Source of the DNA: Asticcacaulis benevestitus DSM 16100 = ATCC BAA-896
GTDB lineage: Bacteria > Pseudomonadota > Alphaproteobacteria > Caulobacterales > Caulobacteraceae
Direction of reading: 5' to 3'
DNA length: 64,000 bases
Assembly: GCF_000376105.1 (NCBI RefSeq)
Contig: NZ_AQWM01000001.1
Span: 248,001-312,000, forward strand
Shown here: piece by piece, positions 20,045 to 28,559 of the stretch
Position numbering within the stretch: position 1 is the first letter of the stretch
Layout of the letters: each line of letters starts with the position of its first letter
The notes under the pieces: model-generated
Told to the model about the DNA's origin: nothing
The model's database searches: none
Seen by the model: the letters and a program-made list of their open reading frames with translations, nothing else
Translations under genes and position numbers: made by a program

Positions 20045-20073
20045 AACGCCCGAGGCGGGGGAAACCTTGGGCG
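20045..20073 (+). terminator. Probable terminator after the GT2-GtrA gene
   Basis: ACGCCC-G-AGG pairs with CCT-T-GGGCGT four bases past the stop, followed by CAAGTTTGTC. The T run is weak. It may also serve the opposing gene that ends at 20102. Confidence 0.55.
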
Positions 20074-20101
20074 TCAAGTTTGTCTTGGTGAAAGTCAGAT
20101 C

Positions 20102-20578
20102 TTACCAGTTGTCGTGGCGGTCTTCCCAGCGATCTTCACGGCGTTCCTGACGGTACTCGTGGCGATCATGGCGACGGTCGTCACGGCGATCCCAGCGGTC
20201 ATCGCGGCGATCTTCACGACGGTCGTAACGGTCATCATAACGATCATTGCGGTCGTAACGATCATCATAACGATTGTCGTTATAAGCGTAGCGGTTGTCA
20301 TTGTAAGCGTAGCGGTTATCGCATTTGCTGTTGTTCTTGGCGATCGAGGAGCCCACGGCCGCGCCAACCACGGCGCCAAGCACCGTACCGGCGCCCTTGT
20401 TGCGGGTGTTTGCCGCGCTGCCGCCGATCAGGCCACCGGCCACGGCGCCAAGCACGGCGCCATCGGTTTGCTTGTCGCGGCACGATGCCGAAGCGATACC
20501 GGGCAGGGCCATGCCGACCAGAGCCGTCGATACCAGGGCGGATATAATAATCTTCTTACTGTTGGACATCTTCGTCAT
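20102..20578 (-). CDS. Exported glycine-zipper protein with Arg/Asp/Tyr repeat tail
   Basis: 158 residues. The signal peptide ends GIASA-S. A glycine-zipper pair follows: GAVLGAVAGGLIGGSAAN and GAGTVLGAVVGAAVGSSIA. This Rick-17kDa/glycine-zipper-2TM element is common in outer-membrane proteins. The last ~70 residues are a low-complexity series of RYAYNDN, RYDDRYDR and RRDDR units coded by visibly repeated DNA. The start has AGGAGA seven bases upstream. Role unknown; the zipper suggests membrane insertion or oligomerisation, and the charged tail could bind envelope polymers. Confidence 0.75.
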   Translation of the reverse strand: MTKMSNSKKIIISALVSTALVGMALPGIASASCRDKQTDGAVLGAVAGGLIGGSAANTRNKGAGTVLGAVVGAAVGSSIAKNNSKCDNRYAYNDNRYAYNDNRYDDRYDRNDRYDDRYDRREDRRDDRWDRRDDRRHDRHEYRQERREDRWEDRHDNW

Positions 20579-20639
20579 CTCAGGTCTCCTGTGGCATGAG
20601 CGCGTATCGCCTTGCCGTTGATGTCACCACCTTAGTCGC

Positions 20640-20679
20640 ACCAAGATGAACGAGACTTGATAACTTCGTTCATCTTGGT
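20640..20679. repeat. Perfect 14-base inverted repeat with 12-base spacer
   Basis: ACCAAGATGAACGA and TCGTTCATCTTGGT are exact reverse complements. A further TTCATG lies next to the right arm. The repeat sits between the stop of the Tyr-rich gene (20696) and the start of the glycine-zipper gene (20578), both on the minus strand. There is no T run on either side, so a dimeric-regulator operator is as likely as a terminator. Confidence 0.6.
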
Positions 20680-20695
20680 TCATGTAACGCTGTGC

Positions 20696-21265
20696 TCAAT
20701 AGCGGCTGTAGCGATCGCTGCTGGAATAGGTGCGGCGGTCGTTATAGCCGCCAAGTTTGCGATACTCATGCTCACCCCAGCTATTGTAGACGCGGTAATA
20801 GGCGCGGCGGCTGCATCCACAGGCAGAATCATAATAGTTGCGGTAGGCACGATAGCCGCGCGGGCGGGTCTGAAGTACGCCGTCCCGATAGCCGTCCTGC
20901 TCACGGGCGCGGTGGTCCTGAGCGGGCTGGCCCTGATAGCGGTAATAATCGCCTTTCAGATAATCGTAAGCCAGATTCTTGCCGGCGTAGGGCACGCCAT
21001 CTTCGTTATAATAGGCCGGGCTGTTGTAATAGATGTCATCTTCATCGCCATTGCTATAGGGCGCGATGGCAACGTCATAACTATTGTCCTGGTCATCGGG
21101 GTAATAGTCGCTGTCACTGTAGGTGAAGCGATTGTCGTACCTGTCGTCATGCTGCGCATTGGCAACGGCGGGCATCAGCAGCGCCACGATGGCTGCAGCC
21201 AGCACGCTGCCGATCAGGACCGGACCGATATGATGCGGGTGAGGCGTGGGATAAGGGCGGGGCAT
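20696..21265 (-). CDS. Exported Tyr/Asp-rich protein of unknown function
   Basis: 189 residues. An N-terminal hydrophobic segment (residues ~12-36) ends in PAVANAQ, a signal-peptide-type cut site. The mature part is extremely rich in Tyr, Asp, Arg and Asn (DSDYYPDDQDNSYD, RAYRNYYDSACGC, YSSSDRYSRY), with one CGC motif. I recognise no domain. Composition is like the tail of the neighbouring glycine-zipper protein on the same strand 117 bases downstream, so the two may work together in the envelope. A long hydrophobic frame exists on the other strand, but it is the shadow of this Tyr/Asp codon pattern. Confidence 0.65.
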   Translation of the reverse strand: MPRPYPTPHPHHIGPVLIGSVLAAAIVALLMPAVANAQHDDRYDNRFTYSDSDYYPDDQDNSYDVAIAPYSNGDEDDIYYNSPAYYNEDGVPYAGKNLAYDYLKGDYYRYQGQPAQDHRAREQDGYRDGVLQTRPRGYRAYRNYYDSACGCSRRAYYRVYNSWGEHEYRKLGGYNDRRTYSSSDRYSRY

Positions 21266-21451
21266 GGCGACTTTTCCTCAGAATGATAGGATATAGTATC
21301 GCCTTTCAGGCGAAAAGTCCGCATGGTTAATTCGAAGGCCATTTGTAAATAATCGATAAAAATAGCGCCGATTCGACACAGCAAGGGCTTTAAACTTGCA
21401 TTTTGGCCGGTCTGCTTTAAGCGGGCCTCTCTTCGTAACAGCGGAACTACA

Positions 21452-22690
21452 ATGGCCGAATTTGAGGCTCTAATTGAAAAAGTGGGTTTTCAGGGCGATG
21501 GCATCACCGCTGGCGGCCTGATCGTGCCCCTGACCCTGCCGGGTGAGCGCGTTGTTGTGCGCGAAGGCAAAGACCGGCTGGAATTGGTTGAGGTGCTGGA
21601 GGCCAGCCCCGATCGCGTTACGCCGCCGTGCAGGCATTTTTCAGCCTGTGGCGGATGCAGCCTGCAACATTGGGATATGACCGCCTATAGCGGCTGGAAA
21701 CAGGCGATGGTCGAGGTCTTCCTGCAAAGGGCGGGGCTTGAGACCGAGGTGGCGCCGATCGTGACCACTCCGGCGCAAAGTCGTCGTCGCGTCGGCCTGC
21801 ACGCTCGCAAGAATGGCAAGCAGATCGAACTGGGTTTCAAGGCGCGCAAGTCGTGGAACCTGGTCGCCATCCAGGAATGCCCGGTCTCGGAACCTGCCAT
21901 TGTCAAGGCTCTGCCCAAGCTGAAAGAACTGGCTGGCTATCTGTTCGAGCATCCGAAGTCCGCGCCGATCCTGCATATTACCCTGTCGATGACCGGACTC
22001 GATATCGATATCACCGGCGTCGAGCGCATGAAGTCCGGCGGCCTTTCGGCCGACGCGCGCATGAACATCGCCATGTGTGCCGGCGAGGCCGATTTCGCCC
22101 GTGTCTCCATGGGCGAGGACATGCTCTATATGGCCCGCACGCCCAAGGTGCGTTTTGGCAAGGCTATGGTCGGCCTGCCGATCTCGCCCTTCCTGCAAGC
22201 CAGTGCGTCCTCGGAAATCGATATGGCGAAACTGGTGGTGGCTGGCATCGGCGACGCGAAAAAGGTCGCCGATCTTTTCTGCGGCGCTGGCACCTTCACC
22301 TTTCCGTTGGCGGAAAAGGCCGTGGTCTATGCCATCGATGGCTCCGCGCCGGCCATCCACGCCCTGAAAACCGGCATAGCGTCTGCGCCAGGGCTGAAAA
22401 CCATCACCGCCGAAGCGCGCGACCTGTTCCGCCGGCCCATGCTGGCCGAAGATATGAAGGGCTATGAAGCGATCGTCTTCGATCCGCCGCGTGCTGGTGC
22501 CGAGGCGCAATCGGCCGAGATCGCGCGCTCACAGGTGTCGCGCGCCGTGGCCGTGAGCTGCAATCCGTCTACCTTCGTGCGCGATGCTAAAATCCTTGTG
22601 AACGCTGGCTTTTCGCTGGACAGGGTGACGCCGATCGATCAGTTCTTGTGGTCTGGCCACGTTGAGCTGGTAGGAGTATTTTCGCGTTGA
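21452..22690 (+). CDS. 23S rRNA/tRNA (uracil-5-)-methyltransferase, RlmD/TrmA family
   Basis: 412 residues. An N-terminal TRAM-like strand segment is followed by a 4Fe-4S site of Cys60, Cys66, Cys69 and Cys143. The SAM-binding DLFCGAGTFTFPLA, the FDPPRAG motif and the nucleophile Cys370 in VSCNPSTF complete the family set. These enzymes methylate uridine C5 in 23S rRNA (U1939 or U747) or tRNA U54. The Fe-S cysteines point to an RlmD/RlmC-type enzyme rather than TrmA, but the target base cannot be decided here. The next gene starts at a TTG overlapping this stop. Confidence 0.88.
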   Translation: MAEFEALIEKVGFQGDGITAGGLIVPLTLPGERVVVREGKDRLELVEVLEASPDRVTPPCRHFSACGGCSLQHWDMTAYSGWKQAMVEVFLQRAGLETEVAPIVTTPAQSRRRVGLHARKNGKQIELGFKARKSWNLVAIQECPVSEPAIVKALPKLKELAGYLFEHPKSAPILHITLSMTGLDIDITGVERMKSGGLSADARMNIAMCAGEADFARVSMGEDMLYMARTPKVRFGKAMVGLPISPFLQASASSEIDMAKLVVAGIGDAKKVADLFCGAGTFTFPLAEKAVVYAIDGSAPAIHALKTGIASAPGLKTITAEARDLFRRPMLAEDMKGYEAIVFDPPRAGAEAQSAEIARSQVSRAVAVSCNPSTFVRDAKILVNAGFSLDRVTPIDQFLWSGHVELVGVFSR

Positions 22691-23361
22691 TTTCCGTTGT
22701 CATGCCGACCCTGAATGCCGAGGATCACCTGGCCCGCACCTTGTCGGCGCTCGTCCCCGGTGTGGTCGAAGGGATGATCAAGGAGGTTGTCATCGTCGAT
22801 GGCGGCTCGGACGATGCGACGCTCGAAATCGCCGATTCGACCGGCTGTCAGATCGTCAAGACCGACGCCGAACGCGGCTTGCAACTCTGGCAGGGCTGTC
22901 GCGCCACGCGCGGCGACTGGATCCTGATCATGCACTCCAATTCACAGCTTGGCGACGGCTGGATGGATCAGGTGCAGGCGCATATCAAGAACTTCCCTTT
23001 GCAGGCGGGCTACTTCCACCTGCGGTTTGATGATCCGTCGATTATGGTGGGTCTATGGGCCGAAATGCTGGCCTTGCGCGCGCGCTGGCTGGCCATGCCG
23101 AGCGGTGACCATGGTCTGCTGCTGTCGCGCGCGCTCTACGATACGGTTGGCGGCTATAAGGATCAGGCGGCGTTTGAGGATGTGGCGCTATCCATGGCGC
23201 TCGGTCGTGCGCGGCTGCGTCCGATCGGGGCCTCGCTGACCACGAGCGCCGAGCGATTCCATGCCCGTGGCTGGATGCTGCGCCTGATCGGCAAGAGCTT
23301 CAGCTTCCTGGCCTATCTTCTAGGGATACCGCCCAAGCCGCCGGTAAAAAAGCCGTCCTGA
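22687..23361 (+). CDS. GT2-family glycosyltransferase
   Basis: 224 residues from a TTG that overlaps the TGA of the methyltransferase gene, with GGAG ten bases before. The GT-A fold is clear: ISVVMPTLNAEDHLARTL, EVVIVDGGSDDATLEI, and WILIMHSNSQLGDGW, where the usual DXD place reads HSN. GDHGLLLSRALYDTVGGYKD is the acceptor-side motif. It is shorter than most GT2 enzymes and has no membrane helix. The altered DXD could weaken metal binding. Sugar and acceptor are unknown. It is probably translated with the upstream gene. Confidence 0.8.
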   Translation: MISVVMPTLNAEDHLARTLSALVPGVVEGMIKEVVIVDGGSDDATLEIADSTGCQIVKTDAERGLQLWQGCRATRGDWILIMHSNSQLGDGWMDQVQAHIKNFPLQAGYFHLRFDDPSIMVGLWAEMLALRARWLAMPSGDHGLLLSRALYDTVGGYKDQAAFEDVALSMALGRARLRPIGASLTTSAERFHARGWMLRLIGKSFSFLAYLLGIPPKPPVKKPS

Positions 23362-25611
23362 TTATTTATCGGCGAAGGCTACGGCTTGCGCGGGTGAATC
23401 CGCCGTCAGGTCGATGATCTGTGCGTCAGCCGCCGCGGCCGCCAGGGTCTTGCTCGTCTTGCCCATGATCTGGCGGTAAATCCAGTAGTTAGCGGCGACT
23501 TCTTCGACATATTGCCGGGTCTGCGCCACGGGAATCGATTCCATCACCAGCAGCGAATCAGCGTCATTGCCGAGCGAACTCACGGCATCCTTTACGGGAC
23601 GCGGACCGGCATTATAGGCGGCGATCGTGCGCAGCAGGTCGCCATCGACGATATTGGAATCCTTGAGTCGCATGATGTAGTTCTGGCCGACGCGCAGATT
23701 GACACTTGGGGTCAGCAATTGCTTGGGCTTGCTGTTATAGCTCGGATCGTTTTCAACCAGCGCCGCGGTGGACGGCATCAGTTGCAGCAGGCCATAGGCG
23801 CCGGAATAGCTGTGCGCTGAGGCGTCAAACTTGCTCTCCTTGCGCGCCAGGGCATAGATCAGCGCCTTATCGACCGTGTAGCCGCCCTTGGGGGCTATAT
23901 CCGGCATGGGATAGAGTGAGACGTCGAACAGGCGGTCGGTCATGGTGAGCTGATTGACCGGCAGATGGGTCTTGGCGCCGAGGGCCAGCCACTTCTGACG
24001 CTCATCATTGTTGCTCGAATTCTGGATCGCTGTTTTTAGCTCATACTGCGCTTCGGAATGCTGACCGACCTGAACGAGCGCGTTGAGGCGCTGGGCGCGT
24101 GCATTGGTGTGGGTCCAGCTAAAGTCGCTGGTCAGGCTGGCGGCGAGGGCGGTGCGTTGATCACGGCTGAAGGTGGGGGGTAAGCCCTTTTGCGCCAAGG
24201 CGATGGCGGGCGTGACGCCCAGGCGGGCCTCGGCGAGCAGGCCATAGAAGGTGAAGGGAAAGCTGGCGGCGAGTTGGAAATAGGTGTCGGCCTGTTCCTT
24301 CTGACCCAGTTTGGCAGCGCAGCGACCGGCCCAATAGGCGCCACTCGATTGCGTCCAGGCGTTGGTGCTGGGATCGGAACTGACGAAGGTGAATTCCGCC
24401 ATGGCGTCTTCGTAGCGTTTGAGACGCCAGCTTGCCAGGCCTGCCACCCAGTGATCGCCGATCTTGCGACCGAGGCGCACGGCTTCGGCAAGCTGACCAT
24501 TATTATAGGCCGATCGGGCTGATTTTGGCGTCAGGTCGGTATCGGATGCGGGGGCGCTGGCATCGGCACGCGCCACCGGCGTGCTGCCGGAAAGGGTGGT
24601 GCCACCGTCAAGCTGAATCGCATTGCCACCTGTCAACACCGGTTTTCCGGCCAGCAGCGGGAAGGCAGGATCGGGTGCGCCTTCAGGCTTCTTGCGCTTG
24701 GCCAGGCCCCAGACCTTCATGGCCATGGGCTGATCGCCATAGTCGGCCAGCCACGCCATCAGTTCTTCGTAGGTCGAGTTATAACCGCGGCTAAAAAGCT
24801 TGTTGTATTGAGCGTAACCCATAAGCCTTTTGTCGGTAACCTGCGCCAGTTGCGCATCGGCGCCGGCATAGTCACCCTTGTCGATCAGGGTGAAGGCTGA
24901 TTGATAAAGCGCTGTATCGTAAGGTGAAAGGGGGGTATTCAGCGCCACCGGCGTGATCGGTGTGCCTTGCCCGGCCACCAGACCATAGGGCAGCGGCATA
25001 GCGTTCATCACGACGGGGGCATCGACCTTGGGGGCTGTTATGGTGGCCACAACGGCTGGCGCCTTGACGGTGGCGACCTTTACGGCCGTTTTGCTGGATT
25101 TTTTTGCCGGCGCCGCAGCGGCCACTTCGGTCTTTTTACTGTTCTTCTTGCCGGATGTCTTGCCAGACAAGGCGTCTGCGAGTTCGGATTTGCTTTTCTT
25201 GCTGGATTTGGCCTCAGCCAGTTCCGATTTGCTCTTTCCCGTGGCTTTCTTGGAGGCTTTTTCGGAAGCTTTGCTTGTCTTCGAGCCTTTTTCAGGCGCG
25301 GCATCGGCGATCTTGGCTTTTTCCTTGCCGTTTGCGGTTTTGCCCTTGGTTTTTAAGGGCTTGGCGTCGTCAGATTCACCCGCAGCGGTTTTTTTGCTGG
25401 CTTTCGACGATTTTTCAGCGACCTCAGTCTTTTTAGAACTGGTCTTGCTGGCCGCCTTTTTCGCATCCGTTTTCTTTTCCGCCGGCTTGGCGGTACGAAT
25501 TTCCGTTGTCGGCTTCTCTGTCTTGCTCGTAGCGGTCCAGCCGGGAGTCGCCGCCATAAGGGCGAAACCGAGCGCGGACAGGCTAATCAGGGCGCGATGG
25601 GTTGGCTTCAA
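23362..25611 (-). CDS. Soluble lytic murein transglycosylase (Slt-type) with long basic N-terminal region
   Basis: 749 residues from a TTG start with GGAAGA just upstream. The signal peptide ends at TPGWTA. Next comes an unusual ~170-residue Lys/Ala/Ser/Thr-rich stretch resembling histone H1. A superhelical U-type domain (~250-560) follows, and then the SLT domain with ALARKESKFDASAHSYSGAY (catalytic Glu in KES), GLLQLMPSTA and AAYNAGPRPV. The enzyme cuts peptidoglycan between MurNAc and GlcNAc with anhydro-ring formation, in the periplasm. The basic segment could hold it to peptidoglycan or anionic polymers. It ends one base after the GT2 gene on the other strand. Confidence 0.9.
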   Translation of the reverse strand: MKPTHRALISLSALGFALMAATPGWTATSKTEKPTTEIRTAKPAEKKTDAKKAASKTSSKKTEVAEKSSKASKKTAAGESDDAKPLKTKGKTANGKEKAKIADAAPEKGSKTSKASEKASKKATGKSKSELAEAKSSKKSKSELADALSGKTSGKKNSKKTEVAAAAPAKKSSKTAVKVATVKAPAVVATITAPKVDAPVVMNAMPLPYGLVAGQGTPITPVALNTPLSPYDTALYQSAFTLIDKGDYAGADAQLAQVTDKRLMGYAQYNKLFSRGYNSTYEELMAWLADYGDQPMAMKVWGLAKRKKPEGAPDPAFPLLAGKPVLTGGNAIQLDGGTTLSGSTPVARADASAPASDTDLTPKSARSAYNNGQLAEAVRLGRKIGDHWVAGLASWRLKRYEDAMAEFTFVSSDPSTNAWTQSSGAYWAGRCAAKLGQKEQADTYFQLAASFPFTFYGLLAEARLGVTPAIALAQKGLPPTFSRDQRTALAASLTSDFSWTHTNARAQRLNALVQVGQHSEAQYELKTAIQNSSNNDERQKWLALGAKTHLPVNQLTMTDRLFDVSLYPMPDIAPKGGYTVDKALIYALARKESKFDASAHSYSGAYGLLQLMPSTAALVENDPSYNSKPKQLLTPSVNLRVGQNYIMRLKDSNIVDGDLLRTIAAYNAGPRPVKDAVSSLGNDADSLLVMESIPVAQTRQYVEEVAANYWIYRQIMGKTSKTLAAAAADAQIIDLTADSPAQAVAFADK

Positions 25612-25820
25612 AACGTCTTCCTTGGTCCGAATGCAATTTTTAGCGGAGGAACAGACCGGAAGTTCTTCGGGACTGACCGCCAAAATCGTTGAGCGAGCTT
25701 AATCAAAGATTAATTTTTGGCAAGCCGCAACCTATTGCGACCTAATAACCATCCTGTGAGTAGGGGAGAGTTCGTGCAACGCCTAGTACCTGTGGGTTGT
25801 ATCACGTCTTCTTGAGACTC

Positions 25821-26648
25821 TTAGAGTTTGGCGTTATCGACCAGTTGCAAAAGGTCATTCCAGAAAAGGCCCTTGGCCTGCGGTTGCCTGAGCAGAAAGT
25901 TGGGGGGGTAGCTGGCCATGACCGGCAGGGCCTGATTTTCGCCATAGCTGACAAGGCGACCGCGCAGTTTGGCCAGGCTCTGATCGAGATTTAGCACGCA
26001 CGACACCGCCGAGGCGCCCAGCAGCAGAATCGCTTTTGGCGCCGCCAGCCGGATCAGGGCGTGCATGAACGGGGCGTTCAGGCTGACATCTTCCGCTGTC
26101 AGGGGGCGACCGCCGGCCGGCCGCCAGAAAACACAAGGGCTGAGCATAGCCTTGTCGAAAATACCGGCGGCTTTCAGCGCCTTGTCCATCATTTCGCCCG
26201 CCTTGCCGCTAAAGGCGCTGAGCCTCGCGTCCTCTTCTTCGTCAGGGATCTCACCGATCACCAGAATATCGGGCTGGGCATGGCCGCGAAACCGCACCAC
26301 ACCCTTGCCGCCTTCATGGCGCAAAGGCATGTGCTGGAAGGCCTCCAGTTCGGCATAAAGCTCATCAAGCGTGCGGGCCGCGCTGGCGCGCTGGCGCGCT
26401 TCGTGGAGCACAGTGCCGAGATCAAGATGGGCAAGGCTTTGCGGTTTGAGAGCGCTGACATTGTTGCCCGTTTGCACGGGTGTAACGTGAATTTGCGCAG
26501 GTGCCGCAGCGGCACGCTTAAATGCGTGTTTATTTTCCGACAGAGTCCGATTAAGAGGCTCTGTTTCATAGGCGTCTTCCAGCTCATGATCGATCAGAAA
26601 GCCGAGATAGCTTTCGATTTCAGATCTGAGGTCGTCGGAAGGGATCAC
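25821..26648 (-). CDS. Uracil-DNA glycosylase family 4/5-like protein without Fe-S cysteines
   Basis: 275 residues. The C-terminal ~190 match the UDG superfamily: VIGEIPDEEEDARLSAF in the catalytic-loop position (normally GEAPGxxEDxxGxPF), SGKAGEMMDKALKAAGI, ILLLGASAV and the His-lacking YPPNFLLRQPQAK. The N-terminal cysteine pair that holds the 4Fe-4S cluster in family 4 is replaced by EAFQHMPLRHEG. Classical members remove uracil from DNA. With these changes, activity or target may differ. Several alphaproteobacterial relatives are annotated simply as UDG-family. It is transcribed away from the ETF-QO gene. Confidence 0.75.
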   Translation of the reverse strand: MIPSDDLRSEIESYLGFLIDHELEDAYETEPLNRTLSENKHAFKRAAAAPAQIHVTPVQTGNNVSALKPQSLAHLDLGTVLHEARQRASAARTLDELYAELEAFQHMPLRHEGGKGVVRFRGHAQPDILVIGEIPDEEEDARLSAFSGKAGEMMDKALKAAGIFDKAMLSPCVFWRPAGGRPLTAEDVSLNAPFMHALIRLAAPKAILLLGASAVSCVLNLDQSLAKLRGRLVSYGENQALPVMASYPPNFLLRQPQAKGLFWNDLLQLVDNAKL

Positions 26649-26747
26649 GGGCGGGCCTTAAGCTAACACTATCGCACTGTCATAGTGAGACTGTGCGTAA
26701 AATTCAAAACAAAACGGATGCCGGGATCCGTCAGGAGTTACGATAAC

Positions 26748-28439
26748 ATGGCCGATACGCAAGACACCGTTATTGAGCGCGAAGCCATGGATTATGACGT
26801 GGTGATCGTCGGCGGCGGTCCGGCCGGTCTTTCGGCCGCCATTCGCCTGAAACAGCAGGCGGAAAAAGCCGGCAAGGACATTTCGGTCGCCGTGTTGGAA
26901 AAGGGCTCGGAAATCGGCGCCCATATCCTGTCCGGCGCCGTGTTCGATCCTTCCGGCCTGGCCTCGCTCTTCCCCAACTGGAAGGAGATGGGCGCCCCGC
27001 TCGATACGCCGGTGACCGAGGATAAGTTCATCTATCTCGGACCACAGGGCGCGATGGATATCTCGGCCCTGCCGAAGCCCGCCTATATGAGCAATCATGG
27101 TTGCTACATCGGCTCGCTTGGCAATCTCTGTCGCTGGCTGGCTCAACAGGCCGAAGGTCTGGGCGTCGAAATCTATCCCGGCATGGCCTGTTCGGAAGTG
27201 CTTTATGATGACGAGGGCGCTGTTGCCGGCGTCGTGGCCGGCGTGTTCGGTATCGCCCGCGATGGTCATCATAAGCCGGATTACCAGCCAGGCCTTGAAC
27301 TGCGCGCCAAATACACCTTCTTTGCCGAAGGGGTGCGGGGCTCGCTGTCACAACTCGTTATCCGCAAGTTCGACCTCGACGCCAAAAGCGACGTCCAGAA
27401 ATACGGCATCGGCCTCAAGGAACTGTGGAAGGTCAAGCCGGAGAAGTTCAAGCCGGGCTTTGTCCAGCATACGCTTGGCTGGCCGTTGAACGACAAGACC
27501 GGCGGTGGTTCCTTCCTCTATCACTTCGGTGATCACTACGTGTCGATCGGCTTCGTGGTGCATCTGAACTACGAAAACCCCTACCTGTCGCCGTTTGATG
27601 AGTTTCAGCGCTTCAAGCAGCATCCGGCCATCCGTGATGTGCTGGAAGGCGGCGAACGTGTCGCTTACGGCGCCCGCGCCATCAACGAAGGCGGTTATCA
27701 GTCCGTGCCGCGTCTGGTGTTTCCGGGCGGGGTGCTGATCGGTTGCTCGGCCGGCTTCGTCAATGTGCCGCGCATCAAGGGCAGCCATAACGCCATGAAG
27801 ACTGCCATCATGGCCGCTGACGCCGCCTTTAAGGCTCTGCAGTCGCTAGACGCGCCGCGCGTGCTCGAAGGCTACCAGAAGGCCTATGAACATTCGGATG
27901 TGGCCAAAGAGCTCAAGCTTGTTCGCAACGTCAAGCCGATCCTGACAAGGTTTGGCACCAATCTCGGCACCCTGATCAGCGGCATCGAGATGACCCTGAC
28001 CCATCTGCTCGGTGGTTTCAGCATCTTCACCGGCACGGGGTCGCTGCACCACACGAAGAGCGATGCCCATAGCCTCAAGCCAGCGGCCGATTTCAAGCCC
28101 ATCGCCTATCCGAAGCCGGATGGTGTGATCTCGTTCGACAAGTTGTCATCGGTATTTGTGTCGGCCACCAACCACGAGGAGGACCAGCCGGTTCACCTCA
28201 AACTCAAAGATCCGCATATCCCGATCGATATCAACCTGGCCAAATATGCCGAGCCGGCGCAGCGTTATTGCCCAGCCGGTGTTTATGAAATTGTCGGCCT
28301 GGAAACGCGCGAGCCACGTCTGCAGATCAACGCGCAGAACTGCGTCCACTGCAAAACCTGCGATATCAAAGACCCGACGAACAACATCGTCTGGGTATGC
28401 CCGGAAGGTGGCGGCGGGCCCAACTATCCGAATATGTAG
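26748..28439 (+). CDS. Electron transfer flavoprotein-ubiquinone oxidoreductase
   Basis: 563 residues from the ATG at 26748 (CAGGAG upstream). The FAD-binding YDVVIVGGGPAGLSAA is near the N-terminus. The quinone/FAD domain contains GAHILSGAVFDP, and a C-terminal ferredoxin-like 4Fe-4S site has NCVHCKTCDIKDPTNNI and VCPEGGGGPNY. The enzyme is a monotopic inner-membrane protein that passes electrons from ETF (fatty-acid and amino-acid oxidation) to ubiquinone. The etfAB genes are not in the window. Size and motifs are standard. Confidence 0.95.
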   Translation: MADTQDTVIEREAMDYDVVIVGGGPAGLSAAIRLKQQAEKAGKDISVAVLEKGSEIGAHILSGAVFDPSGLASLFPNWKEMGAPLDTPVTEDKFIYLGPQGAMDISALPKPAYMSNHGCYIGSLGNLCRWLAQQAEGLGVEIYPGMACSEVLYDDEGAVAGVVAGVFGIARDGHHKPDYQPGLELRAKYTFFAEGVRGSLSQLVIRKFDLDAKSDVQKYGIGLKELWKVKPEKFKPGFVQHTLGWPLNDKTGGGSFLYHFGDHYVSIGFVVHLNYENPYLSPFDEFQRFKQHPAIRDVLEGGERVAYGARAINEGGYQSVPRLVFPGGVLIGCSAGFVNVPRIKGSHNAMKTAIMAADAAFKALQSLDAPRVLEGYQKAYEHSDVAKELKLVRNVKPILTRFGTNLGTLISGIEMTLTHLLGGFSIFTGTGSLHHTKSDAHSLKPAADFKPIAYPKPDGVISFDKLSSVFVSATNHEEDQPVHLKLKDPHIPIDINLAKYAEPAQRYCPAGVYEIVGLETREPRLQINAQNCVHCKTCDIKDPTNNIVWVCPEGGGGPNYPNM

Positions 28440-28559
28440 GCTTCTGAACGTCGTAAACTTTTATGTTACGCATTTTAGCCCTATATGTTTGATATGGGAG
28501 TCTGATCCGTTGGCTGAACGAAAGCTGACGGAGCTTGCTGAAGCTTCAGAGGTCGTAAC

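Noticed and set aside
20225-20330. Repeats in the glycine-zipper gene as a CRISPR array
   Set aside because: Units are coding, very short, irregular and without unique spacers.
20657-21286. 209-codon plus-strand frame encoding an extremely hydrophobic protein
   Set aside because: It is the reverse reading of the Tyr/Asp codons of the minus-strand exported protein (TAC/GAC give GTA/GTC). The minus frame has a signal peptide and natural start, this one does not.
25028-25702. 224-codon hydrophobic frame opposite the transglycosylase N-terminus
   Set aside because: It arises from AAG/AAA lysine codons read as CTT/TTT on the other strand.
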